Assembly: GCA_964035545.1 (NCBI GenBank)
Contig: OZ037773.1
Span: 5,104,251 to 5,168,250, forward strand
Source of the DNA: Bugula neritina
Taxonomy: Eukaryota; Bryozoa; Gymnolaemata; Cheilostomatida; Bugulidae
Reading direction: 5' to 3'
Length of the DNA: 64,000 nt
Numbering within the stretch: the stretch's first letter is position 1; each line of letters starts with the position of its first letter. Shown in pieces: positions 11,876-31,839 of the stretch. The notes under the pieces were generated by a model. That model ran no database searches, was not told the origin of the DNA, and saw only the letters and a program-made list of their open reading frames with translations. The translations under genes and the position numbers were made by a program.

Positions 11876-12121
11876 CCCTAAAGTGCTGCCATCAAAAAGA
11901 GATTAAAACCTAGGTTTCATTTGCTCCGATTTTGTCATTAGTTTTCAATTTGGTTGCAATTGCAACAGGCAATATGCTTACTTGGTTTAAAACCTTGTTG
12001 TCCTAACAATTTTATTACTGCATCAATTTAAATTTTGCATTTTAGATAGAGCCATATAGTAACTGAACCAGGAGAAGGTTCAATTTCTATGTGGTGCAAC
12101 AGCCAAATTTATATTATCAAG

Positions 12122-19555
<7,434 letters not shown>

Positions 19556-19570
19556 TTTATGGTTCATTGG

Positions 19571-20760
19571 ATTATGCGTCGTCAGATTTGTTTTTCAAGT
19601 ACTTTTTTTAATTTTTTAATGTTGTTTTATAAGGTGAATAATTGTTATTTTTGTAATATTTGTATTTTAGTAATGCTATGCTGATCATAATTGTAATTTG
19701 TTACATAATATATTTATATTTATAAATTATAATATTGTACATTAAACTAATACAATGTAGCTCGTGTTTGATATATTTTTCTGTATATTGTCACTTTTTC
19801 AATTATCTTACATGATAATACAAAATACAATAATTTTGTACACTAAGAGTGTCTGCATGGTAAAGTTTCCCTCATCAGTTGACTCTCTTCATATACTCTT
19901 AGTCCTTTCTGATAACTATAATACTGCATAAATGATTGATTGATTGCAGACATGACAACACGTTGCGAAATTCATTGTAAATACTGGCTATAATATAAGT
20001 GGGCATAAAAAAAATAACAGAAGAAAAGTAAACTCTGATTATTTAAAATAGAAGTTCATTTTAGTATTTACAAGATGTTGCAAGAATTGCATATATCTCT
20101 GCCCCATGCCCCTCCATATTTGATGGTTTGATATCTTCCAGAGAGCATTGACTCAGAAAGTTATTGATGAAATGATCATCACCATGATCTATTTTCGATG
20201 GCAATAAGTTTTTACTGAGTTTCTGAATATTATGCAAATCAATCCGAAGTTTTGAGCAAACTTTGAACATATTTTGGATATAATGAAAGGTTAGTTATAT
20301 TATTGAAATTAAGCTCTAAAATATATCAGATAATCATTAATGCTGGTATTTATGAATTAAATAATAGATAACAAGCAGACACATTTTAATTTTACTAATC
20401 TTGAAATTCTTCTAGATACTTTATTATGCAGAGGTAGTCCTGAATGTGATTACTGAACAGAAAATAGTTTCTACATGTAGATTATTGTAGCATTAGGTAG
20501 TTGTCTGCCCTTTTCAATAAAAATTGTTCAGTTTCAAAACTGAACAGCTAAAACAAACATTTAAAACGTTTTTGATGCTGTTTTGAGTTTTTTTTGCTTC
20601 AATCGAAACTTGAATTAAAACTACTTTGTAGCAGTTGATAAAATTATAGATGTAATTTATAGCATTTTGCTGAAAAATAAAAAGATGTTTTAAATTGTTA
20701 TTTGACTTTATTATGGCCACTTTTGTTTTCTGACAAACTTAAAATATATTGTTAATTTAG
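19571..20760. repeat. Array flank unit, copy 1 (NHL1 / lectin A intergenic)
   Basis: Sequence between the tail-to-tail NHL1 and lectin A genes. Its parts recur in the window: the first 270 bp (from cagattt through tgtatattgtcactttttca) match 40950-41210, and the part from about 19850 on matches 25690-26000, 41220-41490 and 46030-46280. It marks the ancestral 3' flank of the lectin unit. No ORF is conserved between copies. Confidence 0.7.
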
Positions 20761-20799
20761 GTAATGGCATAGCAACAACACAAAAAATACCATCATTTT

Positions 20800-21015
20800 A
20801 CTCACGTAAGTTTATTGTCATGTATATCTCTGCGTGGGAAACCCCTGATGAAATAAGTTTTTTGTTAAAGCAAGCTGAAGACTTATGCACAGGAGCAATT
20901 ATAAATGGATACTCTTCTTAACATCACCAATGACCTTTGTCAGGGTTCGAACCCATGACCTTGTGGTTACTAAGCAAAATATGCTCTATAACTGTTAGAC
21001 CACGGGTGCTCCCAA
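20800..21015 (-). mobile_element. tRNA-derived SINE
   Basis: The minus strand reads a tRNA-like head (tggtctaacagttatagagc, then GGTTCGAACCC B box) followed by the shared body (ttggtgatgttaagaagag). Lies 3' of lectin A. Same family as the copies near 24.5, 28.5, 37.7, 40.3, 48.7 and 60.8 kb. Confidence 0.65.
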
Positions 21016-21073
21016 CACATTTATATATAAAATAAAAAGGCTTTAGAAATATCTGGTTGATTTAAAATTAAAT

Positions 21074-23643
21074 TTATCTCTCGCAGACAAAGGAAAAGCG
21101 GGAACTACAGGGAAAGTCAAACCACTTAAATGAAGCAAACATGGCTACACAACTCCCCAAATATTGTTGCGAAGCAATCTCCCAGTTGCCATTGCTAAGT
21201 GGATCACCATTATCCCAGATCCATTCGCCATGCTCCATTTTTGCTCCAATCCAGATTGTGCCACTCCATGCTGTAAAAATCAGTTAAACTTTGCCGAGAA
21301 TGTTTGAAGCAAATATTAAACAGTTAATACACATGTGTTACATTATCTATAAGATAACCAGGGAGATTTAATTATATAGCAAGCGGTAGAGCAATCAAAG
21401 AGCTTTATATACTACATGGCCCAATGCATATCAGCTCATAACATTTAGTGGCATAATGCTGATGATATATCTTGTAATTTAGCATAATTATTGCGATTGA
21501 CATTTATAATAATATTCAGTTCTACAGCTTTAAAAGGTGAAACATTCCACTTTTAGCATATAATAAATATTTTGCGCTATTGAATTTATGTATATTATAT
21601 TTGCGTACATGTGCGAAAGAAATCAATACTGTGAAAGATTACCTAGAAACAATCTTTATTCAAACAAATATAAGCTATAAAACGTTTATTCTAATTTGTT
21701 TGCAACTTGATTATATATTATATATTAATACAGATCTCTATCTGAAGCTCTATTGTAGCATCACATCTAAATCTAGAATATAAAGTAGTTAATAAATTGT
21801 GGCTAGCACATGATGTGACAACTATGAGTCATATATTTTATGCAGTATAAAGTATATTATACTTGATATTATAATAATATACTGTATTTAATAATTTGTG
21901 GGAATAATCACTTGTATATATGTAATATTTTGGGATATTGTTTCTGAAGTATGTATTTTAATGACTTATGACTTAGATTTTAAGTCAAGTCTAAATCTTT
22001 GACTTTGGCTCAAAAAGCAAGAAAGTGTGGTTGTCATTGAATTATAAGCTATAAATGTATGGTATTTTACACCATTCTGTCTAAGAGATGAAAACACTTA
22101 CAAGGTTCTTCAGCTACCAGAGTCTGGTACCATTCAAAGACCTCTTGAGTGTCTAACATCAGAAGACTGGCTCCAATAGATGCACAGACAGCTCGAGCCT
22201 CATTGGCTGTTTTGGCTTCAGAGAAGAACTTGAGACAAGTTTGTTTTACTGGGTTTACCTTCCAACCAGGTTCACATGCTGCACCATTTGGTTCTACAAC
22301 GCAATGTAAACATTTTTAGCTTCACATGCAATGTTTTAAATTTCAGACAGTTAAGTTGTTTTCAAAGGTTATTCTTTTACGCATAATGTATTATTAGTAC
22401 TCCATTAAATGCCCCAAAACTCTTTATGCAAAGTTCTTTTGATAGGTTCCATTTATAAGTATATAAGTATTTTATTAAATGCCATATACAAATCTTTATG
22501 CAAGGAAATTATAAAAAACTTTTCCAAATTTTAAATTGCTGGTGAATTTAGTAACAATCTTAAAAAAACAAGTGATCCATGCATATGTGTTTTTTTTTAT
22601 TAAAATATGTCATCAAGTTTTCTGAATTTCCATTTATTACTTAAACTTTATAATAATTCAAAACCTCTCATTAAATATAGGCTTTTGCTAATGAAAATAT
22701 ATTATAAAAGTTTAACCAAAGTAGCAAATATACCTTAAAATAAAGCAAACACCGAGACTAAAGGCTAATTAGGAGTTATACTTCAAAAGAAGAAAACATG
22801 ATTATTCTTCATACATATTAATTAAGCAGTGCAAAGAGAATTATTGATCAGGCCTATAGTAATGCCAACATTTAAAAGAAAGTTTATGAGAAAATATTGT
22901 GGTGAACTTAAATTGTGTTGATTAAAAACTTTCAAACAAAACTCAATATCATACAGTGTTTAGAATGGAAACAATACTGAAAATCATAACCTTTTCATAT
23001 AATTAGTATACAATGTTTATGAAATCACGCAACTTTTGAAAAAATAGTATAAAGAAACTTCGGTACACCTACCCGTATCATATATTACTGTGTAATTAGA
23101 ATCAAAAGCCAAATTGCTGGCAGAGTAAGAACTGAACTCAGACCAGAAACACTCTTGAGTAGAGGTCTTGTAACCAAACGACTTGCAGGTGGTTTCACTC
23201 AAACAGTTTTGTGCACATCTAGAAACAGAACTGAGTGTGACGGAAGATGAATTTATTAAAACCCGTCCTTTATTATCTTGTTTGTAGTAGAAAGCTTCAA
23301 GAGTACCAGAAACCTGAGAAGATATAAACACAGCTATGAGAGAAATGTAACATAATTACATAAAATAATGCAATTCTAAAAACCTTTGCAACACTTGCAT
23401 TACTGATTGTAATTTTGTGTTCAAAATAGAATAGCTTTATTCCACAGATAAAAATCTTTCTCTAACGAAAAAATAACTGCACAACTCAAATTAAATGAAA
23501 ACATGACATGCACTAAACATTATTAAAACCTGTCTTTTATACGAACTTTCAAACAGACTTTAAAGCATTACACTCTGAATTACCTGAAAGTTATGGAATA
23601 TCAGAGGCCATAGTCCAAAAATGAAAATACTTGAAACTTTCAT
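21074..23643 (-). CDS. Lectin A: secreted PAN-CTLD protein (4 exons, 229 aa)
   Basis: Exons 23643-23584 (signal peptide), 23313-23073 (PAN/apple), 22293-22102 (CTLD first half), 21270-21074 (CTLD second half, TAA stop). Intron phases are 0, 1, 1 and the total is 690 nt. The signal peptide is MKVSSIFIFGLWPLIFHNFQ. The PAN domain shows RCAQNCLSETTCKSFGYKTS. The CTLD shows ACEPGWKVN, TCLKFFSEAKTANEA, TIWIGAK, WDNGDP, SCVAM and FVCER. C-type lectin domains bind glycans, often through Ca2+ at an EPN/QPD loop plus WND. Here the loop reads SQQ, and the WND position is WFD, so classical Ca2+-dependent sugar binding is doubtful. A TATA-like box lies about 205 nt upstream of the ATG. Secreted; pathogen or glycan recognition is inferred. 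Confidence 0.9.
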
Positions 23644-23844
23644 AATCTATGAATTTAAAAGCAGCTATCAAGAAATAAAGCAGTTGCACAGTTATAAGCT
23701 ATTTCAACCAACAGCATGAAACCAAAGCTATGACAACTATGTTGTATATGTTCTATGTATATAATATATATTGTATATGTTATAAACCAGCATTCAATAA
23801 GCTTCATGGAATAAAATTGACTGTTAAAAACAGTCATCTTTTAT

Positions 23845-23862
23845 CCAAGTACTATTTTTATA
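23845..23862 (-). promoter_or_regulatory. TATA-like core promoter of lectin A
   Basis: The minus strand reads TATAAAAATAGTACTTGG. The same motif sits 155-205 nt upstream of the start codons of lectins B, D, E and G and of the orphan signal-peptide exon, so it is probably their shared TATA box. Confidence 0.55.
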
Positions 23863-24309
23863 AAAAACGACAATGAAGTTTCCTGAAAATAAATTTAAAT
23901 CTCACGGATGTAACTTGTGTAAACATGAGTTATAACTTGTGTCAATTTTGGTTGCTAAGTGTGTCAACATGGTTTGTTAGTTTATTACTGTACAGTACCT
24001 CTATGTTTAGCAAAGTGAGCCTTACAACTATAATATATATGTACTTAGTTTTTTTATTAAGTAATAAAAGCATACAAAGTTAATTCTATTTTTCTATAAT
24101 CAATAATTGCATTGCAGACTTTATTCTGATTTTTACTGTATATAGCGGACATGAGCTCAATTTAACAAAAAAAGGTTATATTGAACTGTCAAGTAGCTTT
24201 TGTTAGATTCTATTTTCATGTGAGGTTATAGACTGATACCCTAACATGCAGATGACAACCATGACAATTAGGTGGCTGTACGCTGATGCAACCTTGACAG
24301 TATATTCTC

Positions 24310-24590
24310 ACTCAAGTTTATATATATAGTCCCTATCCTTGTGAGAAACCTCTGATAGAAAGAGATTTTGTTAGATTGTTATTGGTAATGTTAAGAATAG
24401 CATCCAGCCATGATTTCTCCTGTACCAAATCTAAATAAATGCTTATAAGCATTTATTTAGATTTGGTACAGGAGAAATCATGGCTGGATGCTCTTCTTAA
24501 CATCACCAATTGCCTTTGTCCAAGCTTGAACCCATGGCTTAGTGCTTACTAGGCAAACGCTTTAACCCTTAGACCATGTCTGCTCCCTAA
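24310..24590. mobile_element. SINE with a 130-bp near-perfect palindrome
   Basis: A minus-strand SINE copy (shared head and tail words, starting gtccctatccttgtgagaaa) contains an inverted duplication of part of its body: 24381-24510 is a palindrome centred between 24445 and 24446, perfect over the inner 46 bp of each arm and nearly so over 65 bp, with no spacer. Confidence 0.85.
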
Positions 24591-24599
24591 CCTTGATAG

Positions 24600-25680
24600 T
24601 ATATTCCCTACTAAACACAACTTTTCATTGGTTGTGCTGTTAGAATGACATTTATCTTGCAAATCAACAAATACATTTGTTGAATTAATTAGCTATAGAA
24701 TGTTGACCGAATATAAAATTGTTTTAATAATTATTATTTAGCAGATGACTTTAGAAAGCTTATATGGACCATAGTTAAGCTATATGCTGTTTGCTCAAGC
24801 CAACTGCAGTGAACATCTCAAACAATATAATCTAATGGGTAGAAACTATTTAAAAATTGCAATATGCATTATGTTTAGCTTGTAAGTTTTAGCCATCGAA
24901 TATTGATTAACAATATCCGGCTTTCTCAAAAACTTTGTTATATCAATATTAGCTGAGCTGTCTCCAAACAAGCACATTGATTTTCACGATATCAAACTAA
25001 GTTTTTGCCTTGTTTTTTTTTAATTTAATGCAAAAAAAACCTATCTTTAAAGTCTTGCACATTAATGCAGCATTTGGCTTGAGGTAAAACAAGTTAGCGG
25101 TTAAGCGCTGTGCTAGAACACCTCCCTGATCATACTGATATCTATTTTTTAGAAATAATTGTACCAGTTTCAAACTAAGTAGTCAAAATGTTACATCTTT
25201 GAATGAAAGGTCAATGGGAGCGTATTGTTTATAATTTAAATTTACAATTTACAATTTTATTTACAATAATATAGGGAGTTGGAATATTTCAGAAACTTTA
25301 CTTCCAATATGTTTTGAGTTTTTATGGTTTATTATCATGTTATCAGCTATGAAATTTGCTAAAAATGTTGCAAATACTTTAAATTTTTACATAAAGTAAA
25401 TTAAATAAATCTCAAGATATACAATGATGAAGAGAGCGAACAACTCCTACGCAAAGAAATCCGATTGTACTTGCATATCGAGTTATTTATTTTATTCAAA
25501 TTTGTGACAATACAACCTCATGGTAAAATTAATTAAATTTAGACAAATATATAGAGATAAATTTGCTTGGTTGGGTTTTCCGGTTAGGGTCTGTTTCTAT
25601 TAGCTCTGTATTGGTGAGAGAGAGTACAGATGAGGACAAGAATCTAGTGTTTGTGGTAATATTTTTGATTTGCATGAGAA
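24600..25680. other. Intergenic DNA between lectins A and B
   Basis: No exon with lectin, RhoGAP or NHL resemblance was found on either strand. Confidence 0.5.
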
Positions 25681-25689
25681 TATCACTGA

Positions 25690-26270
25690 GAGTATCGGCA
25701 TGGTAAAGTTTCCTTAATCAGTTGATTTTATTCATACATGTTTATTTGTTTCTGATAATTATAATAGTAAATGAATGGAAAGGATAGTTGTATTATTAAA
25801 GTTAAGCTGTAAAAACTATCAGATGTTAACTTATGAATTTACTAACCCTGAAATTCTACCAGAAATCTTGTTATGCAGAGACATAGTCTTGCGTACCTGT
25901 GAATGTAATTTTTGGACAGAAAATATTTTTAGATTATTGTGACAGTATGTAGTTGTCTACCCTTTTTAATAAAAAATGAGTTAGCCTTAAAGCTGAACAG
26001 TTATCAAGTTTTTTTATTCAAAGTTTTGAATAGAATACTTTAATTAAAAATAATTAGTAGCAGTTGGCAAACTTATAGATATACCTAGTATATAAAATTC
26101 TGTTGAAAACTAAAAAAAAATTTTTTATAATATTGTTACTTTGTTTTTTTTCTATTTTTGTTTACTGGACAAACTTTAAACCTTGTTATTTTATATTCTA
26201 ATATAGCAACAACACATTAATTTATATAGAATAAAACGGTTTTAGGAAAATGTAATCAAAGCTAAAATCA
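25690..26270. repeat. Array flank unit, copy 2 (3' of lectin B)
   Basis: Matches the lectin A 3' flank (shared words such as catggtaaagtttcc, ttatgcagag, tagttgtct). It shows that lectins A and B arose by tandem duplication including their 3' flanks. Confidence 0.65.
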
Positions 26271-26273
26271 AAT

Positions 26274-28896
26274 TTATCTCTCACAGACAAAGTAAGCAAA
26301 ATAATAACGGCAGGAAAAGTTATGCCATTTAAAATTAGTGTGCATGGCTACACAAATCCCATTGGAACTTGGATAAGAAATATCCCAGTTTTCACCATCA
26401 AGCGGATCACCATTCTCCCAGCTCCATTCTGCAAAATACTTTTTTGCCCCAATCCAGACCACATTCCTCCATGCTGTAAAAAACATAAAACTTTGCTGAG
26501 AATGTTTGAGGCATATATTAAACAACTAATACATATATTATGTTACATTATCTATAATATAACCAGGGAGATTTAATTACATAACAAGTAGTGGAGCTTT
26601 TGAAGAGCTTCATAGTAATGGCCAATGTATACTATGCAGGTTATATTACATTTAGTGGCATATTGCAGATATTATATCTTGCAAATTAGCATTGTTATTG
26701 CAATTGTCATTTATATTAATATATTCAGTTCTACAGTTTTAAAAGGTAAGACATTCCACTTATTGCATATAATGAATACTTTGCGCTATTGAATTTATGT
26801 ATATTATATTTGCACATGTGAAAGAAATCAATACATTGTGAAGGATTACCTAGAAACACTCTTTATTCAAACAGATATAAGCTATAAAGTTTTTATTCTA
26901 ATTTGTTTGTACCTTTATATATTATATTAATACAGATACATTATATATCTAAAGCTCTATTGTAGCATCACATCTAAATCTAGAATATAAAACAGTTTAT
27001 ATATTGTAGCACAGGAAATATTTTATACAGTATCAAGTATGTTATACTTGATTATGTTTCAACACTGTGTATTTAATAATTGGTGAGAATAGTCACTTGT
27101 ATATATTATAATATTTTGGGATGTTGTTTTATATGTATTTTGACGAGTTATGACTTAGACTTTGGCTCAAAAAGCAAAAAAGTGTAGTCGTCATTGAATT
27201 ATAAGAGCTCTATAAATGTATGGTATTTTACACCATTCTGTTTGAGAGATGAACACACTTACAAGGTTCTTCAGCTACCAGAGTCTGGTACCATTCAAAG
27301 ACCTCTTGAGTGTCTAACATCAGAAGACTGGCTCCAAAAGACTCACACACAGCTCGAGCCTCATTGGCTGTTTTGGCTTCAGAGAAGAACTTGAGACAAG
27401 TTTGTTTTACTGGGTTTACCTTCCAACCAGGTTCACATGCTGCACCATCCGGTTCTACAACGTAATGTACAACTTTTTTAGCTTCACATGCAATTTTTCA
27501 AACTTCGGACAGTAAAGTTGTTTTAAAAGGTTTCCTTCATGTATAATGTTTTATAAGCATTCTATTGAATACCCTAAAACTTTTTATGCAGATAAAAACT
27601 ATAAAAAAATTTTTCCAACTCCTAAACTGTTAGTAAATTAAATGTAACAATCTTCAAGAAACAAGTGATCCATATGTGTTTCATTTTATTAAAATATGTC
27701 ATCAAGTTTTCAGAACTTCAATTTACTACTTGAACTTTATACTAATTTAAAACCTCTCATTGAAGATAGGCTTTTGCTAATGAGAATATATTATTATAGG
27801 CCTAAATTTTCAGCGAAAGTAGCAAATTATAGATTTTAAAATAAAGCAAACACCGAGACTAAAGACTAATTAAGAGTTATACTTCAAAAGAAGAAAATAT
27901 GATTAATTTTCATACATATTAATTTATTAGCGCAGAGGAGTTTATTGATCAAGCATATTAGTGTCAAAACTTAGAGAAAAAATTATGAAATATATTGTGG
28001 TGAATTAAGTTTTTTTGATTGAAAATTTTCAAACAAAACTCAACATCATACAGTGTCTAGAATTGAAACAATACTGAAAACTATAACCTTTTTATAGATA
28101 GTATGACATTTTTTATAGATTGAGGCAATGTTTTGAAAAAATACTAAAGAAGCTTTGGTACATCTATACCTGTATCATATACTACTGTGTAGTTAGGATC
28201 CAAGGCTAGACTGCTGACAGGTTTATAAGAACTGAACTCAGACCGGAAACACTCTTGAGTAGAGTTCTTGTAACCAAACGACTTGCAATTGATTTCACTC
28301 AGACAGTTTTGTGCACATTTAGAAACGGAACTGAGTCTGACTGAAGATGAGTTGTGTAAAACCCGTCCTTTAGTATCTTGTTGGTAGAAGAAAGCATCAA
28401 GAGTACCAGAGACCTGAGCAGTATATAAACACAGCTATGAGATTAGGATATTGTAACTCTGTGAAAGAATATTATATTAAAAACGTTTGCAAAGAAATTA
28501 GGACTGAATGCTCTTTCTAACATTTGTCCGGGCTCGAACCCATGACTTTAATTGTGCTTACTAGGCAAGCACTCTAACACCCAGACCAGAACAGTGCTGC
28601 AAGCAAAATGTAATTTGACATTTTTCTTGCAGCACTAAGCCTAAAATTCCAAACTACAACCATTATTTTGGCAATGAAAAAATGGGGTTGATATAATCAC
28701 CTTCTTCCAAAACTAAGACCTTAACTGTACAAGTTTATGCCTAATTCAAATATAAGAACGTGTCATACTACAAGCAGCAAATGAATATACATTTTTCAAA
28801 ACGAAAGAATTAGGCAACCCAAGCATTACAAGTTACCTGAAAGCTGTTGAGTGCCAAAAATTGGAAAAAAGAAATGAAATTAATAAAATATTTCAT
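26274..28896 (-). CDS. Lectin B: secreted PAN-CTLD protein (4 exons, 231 aa)
   Basis: Exons 28896-28837 (signal peptide MKYFINFISFFQFLALNSFQ), 28413-28170 (PAN), 27454-27263 and 26473-26274 (CTLD). Intron phases 0, 1, 1; 696 nt, open throughout. PAN: KCAQNCLSEINCKSFGYKNS. CTLD: ACEPGWKVN, VVWIGAKK, WENGDPLDGENW, CVAM, YFVCER. The long-loop tripeptide is YPS and the WND position reads WHN, so neither canonical Ca2+ ligand set is kept. The nearest relative in the window is lectin E, but the last CTLD exon differs strongly between them. It lies in the same direction downstream of a RhoGAP pseudogene; a SINE sits in intron 1. Secreted; ligand unknown. Confidence 0.9.
28505..28590 (-). mobile_element. 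Partial SINE in lectin B intron 1
   Basis: Shared SINE words ggctcgaacccatgac (B box on the minus strand) and ctaggcaagcactctaac. Orthologous to the copy at 48638-48723 in lectin E and related to that at 40200-40335. Confidence 0.6.
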
Positions 28897-29049
28897 TATG
28901 TATAAATAGCTGTCAATCCAGAATGCAAAATGAGTGCACAGCTATCAGCTCTTTTCAACTAAGTGAAGGCAAAGGTGTCACCGTAGAACAAATCAGTGTT
29001 GAATGGTCTATAAACACTTTCACTGATTGCTCATATCAAATATCTTCAA

Positions 29050-29068
29050 CTCAAGTACCATTTTTATA
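29050..29068 (-). promoter_or_regulatory. TATA-like core promoter of lectin B
   Basis: The minus strand reads TATAAAAATGGTACTTGAG, about 155 nt upstream of the ATG. Conserved with the other array promoters. Confidence 0.55.
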
Positions 29069-29904
29069 CAGAAAGTATAACTTTAGTTCCTGAACAGAGA
29101 TCAAAGCTTCCCAATTGCAACTTGTGTCAATAGGCTACGGTTTGGTAGCCTATCTTTTTGTTTACCTAACTTCTGTTAAGTGAACCTTGAAACACTACTT
29201 GTTATATAAGTCTATTGTATTATAGTATCGGAAATGTCAGCTGTTGTGAAGTAGATATTGTGGTAATGAATGCTTCCTTGACACTTCTCTATACATTAAC
29301 AAAAAAGTTTACATGAAATAGATGATGCACAGCACACTTCACATGCATTGGTTTAAAGTTGTGTGCTCTTTAAGGGAAAAGGCAAACCCTTCAGTAGACC
29401 ACATCTGCATAGAGCACTTATATATTAACTAGAAACAACTTTTCATCTATATAATATTCTGCACAGGCTAAAGTATAATGTATATCAGACATTTTTCAAG
29501 CTTTAAATCTGTGCACACTGAAAATCAATAACCACACTCTAAGAGAAAATAAAAGGAATCAACTAATGTGTGAAATATTTATTATATGTAATTTATGCGT
29601 TTATTCAGAAAAAAATTGAGCAAGATTTATTCACAGAGATATCAATACAACTTATATAATAGTTTAACATGCAATATATTGATAAGTTAGTAGCTAATAG
29701 TGTCAGTTAAAAATATGGATGCTACTGAAGACTCATAACCGGAATTGCAAAGTTAGGTTTGTGAATTTGTTATACATCATTAAAATATTCTATTCAAAAT
29801 AATATATTACTTTGATGTTTTACTAAATACTTGTCTAATAGGTTTGATATGGTCAATAAAATGAATGTAACATAAATAACAAAAATGGAACATGTTTGAG
29901 ATTG

Positions 29905-31834
29905 TTAGAAGCAGCTTGGTGCAGAAGTTGTCCTGGTTGGACCATGGAAATCAGCAGGGAATGTGAATTGTAAGTATGAAAGAAGTACAGGTTCAGAGTT
30001 GGTTGTGGTAAGAGCAAATGGATACGGAGGTGGTGGATATTTTTCTAAGAGAGGAGATGAGGCAGAGATGGTGGCTGGTTTAGGAGGATTGTATGGTAGA
30101 ATATCAGAGCTGGTGATTACTTTGACCACAATTTGTTGGTAAACCAATGCAAAGTTATTGGTTTGATCAAGGAACCATTCGAATCTCTAGAGTAATGAGA
30201 ATAGACAGAGTTGGAAATAGAATAGACTACAGGATAGTGCATGTGCATCAGATGAGTGAGTAAAACTAGAAGATAATGCAGCAGCTGAAATAAAACTGAA
30301 ATTCCACGACAAAAAATTGGACCTTGAAGATATCAAATGATGAAAGTTGATTTAGAGAAATTTTAGTCAGAAAACCACAGCAGTTAGAAAGGTTCCAAAT
30401 TAGAAAAAATGAATTTGTTTGAGGCAAAATACTTTTGCAATAATCGCAGTCAATCGTGGGATGTAAAACTGAACAGTCATAAACTTAAATAATTGCGACA
30501 TACTTTTCTCAGACGCTCTAAACTTTTCATCATAAGTTTTTCTGCTTCTTCATCATAATTCATGAAATGGCAGAGTAGGCTAAAAATAAAAGGTTCTGAG
30601 TTATTAAGCAGCAGCCACACATGTATACTAGACTGCAGAATATTATATATTTCCCTGCAAACTAAGTATAGTTCAAAGGTCATTTAGGATTTTCATAGCA
30701 AACCATATAGTTTATGAGAAATGTTATATTACCTATTCATGGGTTTAGCATCTCCATCATCAAATCTTGTCAATTGGAACACATCATTTTCTACACACCC
30801 TGTCTGTCAGATCAGCAAACTGATTCAAATTTCCCAGACCAAACACAGAGGTGAGTGGAAAATAATTCAGCAAGAGCTCCACTACTTCAACTGCTTTCTT
30901 GATCTTACACTGGTCATTATTACTGTTCCTAATAAATTATATAATACACTAATTATAAGAAATTCACACGTTTAGTGTACGTATAGCATGACTAAGTAAG
31001 CAAATATAATAACCATTGAGCTATACTAAAATATATAAATTACTTAAAAATAACTATCTTACCTTCACCACAGAACATAGTGAGTGGATGGATGCAGTTT
31101 TAAAGTCGAAATCCTGTCCTGTTGAAAGATGTTCTGACAGGCAACGTACTTCCCCTGCACTACCGGGTTGCCGGAATATTCCTACTTGTTCAATGCCAGT
31201 CAGGGCGATTTGAATAAAGATATTCTGCAAAAATATTTGCTTGGTTTAAAGCTGACCAACTCACTAGCTATGTATATGATGTATGTACTAGATAAACACA
31301 TGTCAATGTAGGTGTTCTGCAATCGGAATGGGTAGGCCTATGTTATTAACACTTACCAAAAGTAGAGCTGGAATCTCATTGTTTTTGAAGACAAGCTTTA
31401 AGGGCACTCCAAACTCCAGCCTGAAGCAAAATAAATACATCAATTTCTCTACTAGTTTTAATATTTGCTACAATAAATATATTACAACCTTGAAAAATTA
31501 AAATAGCAGTTACAGAGATTGGAGAGACTATATAATATTGTTTCTACATGCTTATGTATTGTGCCTTCCTATTATTCAGATGCAAAGTGGAAGGTCTATT
31601 TTCTAATGAAGTACTTAGATAAAGTTAAACAAATGTTTCGTATCACATTTCCAAAACCACCCAACAGGAGTTAAACTAAAAAGCAAAAGTAAGCTATTGC
31701 TTATAATAGTTAAATGCTAAAAAATATGCTGTATATTTTATAATATAAACCTACCTTTTGACTCTCGGCTCATCCCTTTCATCAGCAGAAGATCTTTGAG
31801 ATCTTCTTGTAAAAAGTTTTCTAAAAAAACTCAT
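29905..31834 (-). pseudogene. RhoGAP gene, copy 1 (internally deleted and frameshifted)
   Basis: Exons in order: 31834-31755 (ATG, MSFFRKLFTRRSQR), 31420-31357 (LEFGVPLKLVF), 31224-31063 (GIEQVGIFRQPGSAGEV, Arg-finger type GIFR motif), 30928-30733, 30579-30504, 30186-29905 (Pro-rich tail ending SAPSCF). RhoGAP domains stimulate GTP hydrolysis by Rho-family GTPases. Phases chain at the surviving ends, but two central GAP exons (present in copy 2 at 51242-51133 and 50673-50542) are missing, and exon 30928-30733 has lost two bases (ctgacagacagg against ctgacaaagacagg), giving a TGA soon after. Without the central exons the GAP fold cannot be complete. The family call rests on motif order; the closest named family (ARHGAP11- or FAM13-like) is uncertain. 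Confidence 0.75.
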
Positions 31835-31839
31835 CACTA

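Larger units (their letters stand above)
8839..12121. other. Gene-free region upstream of TRAF and NHL1
   Basis: Region between the divergently transcribed TRAF gene (-) and NHL1 gene (+). No exon with family resemblance is visible. It contains a G-rich run (9379-9400), a long degenerate TAC/ATT-type repeat field, and a small 30-bp duplication. Promoters of both genes should lie at its ends, but no clear TATA box is seen. Confidence 0.6.

Noticed and set aside
11625-11906. ORFs on both strands over a repeated GC-rich unit
   Set aside because: Explained by a 30-bp tandem duplication; no domain, signal or splice support.
20930-21015. tRNA gene (B box GGTTCGAACCC)
   Set aside because: No cloverleaf can be formed and the segment recurs with a shared non-tRNA body, so it is a SINE head.
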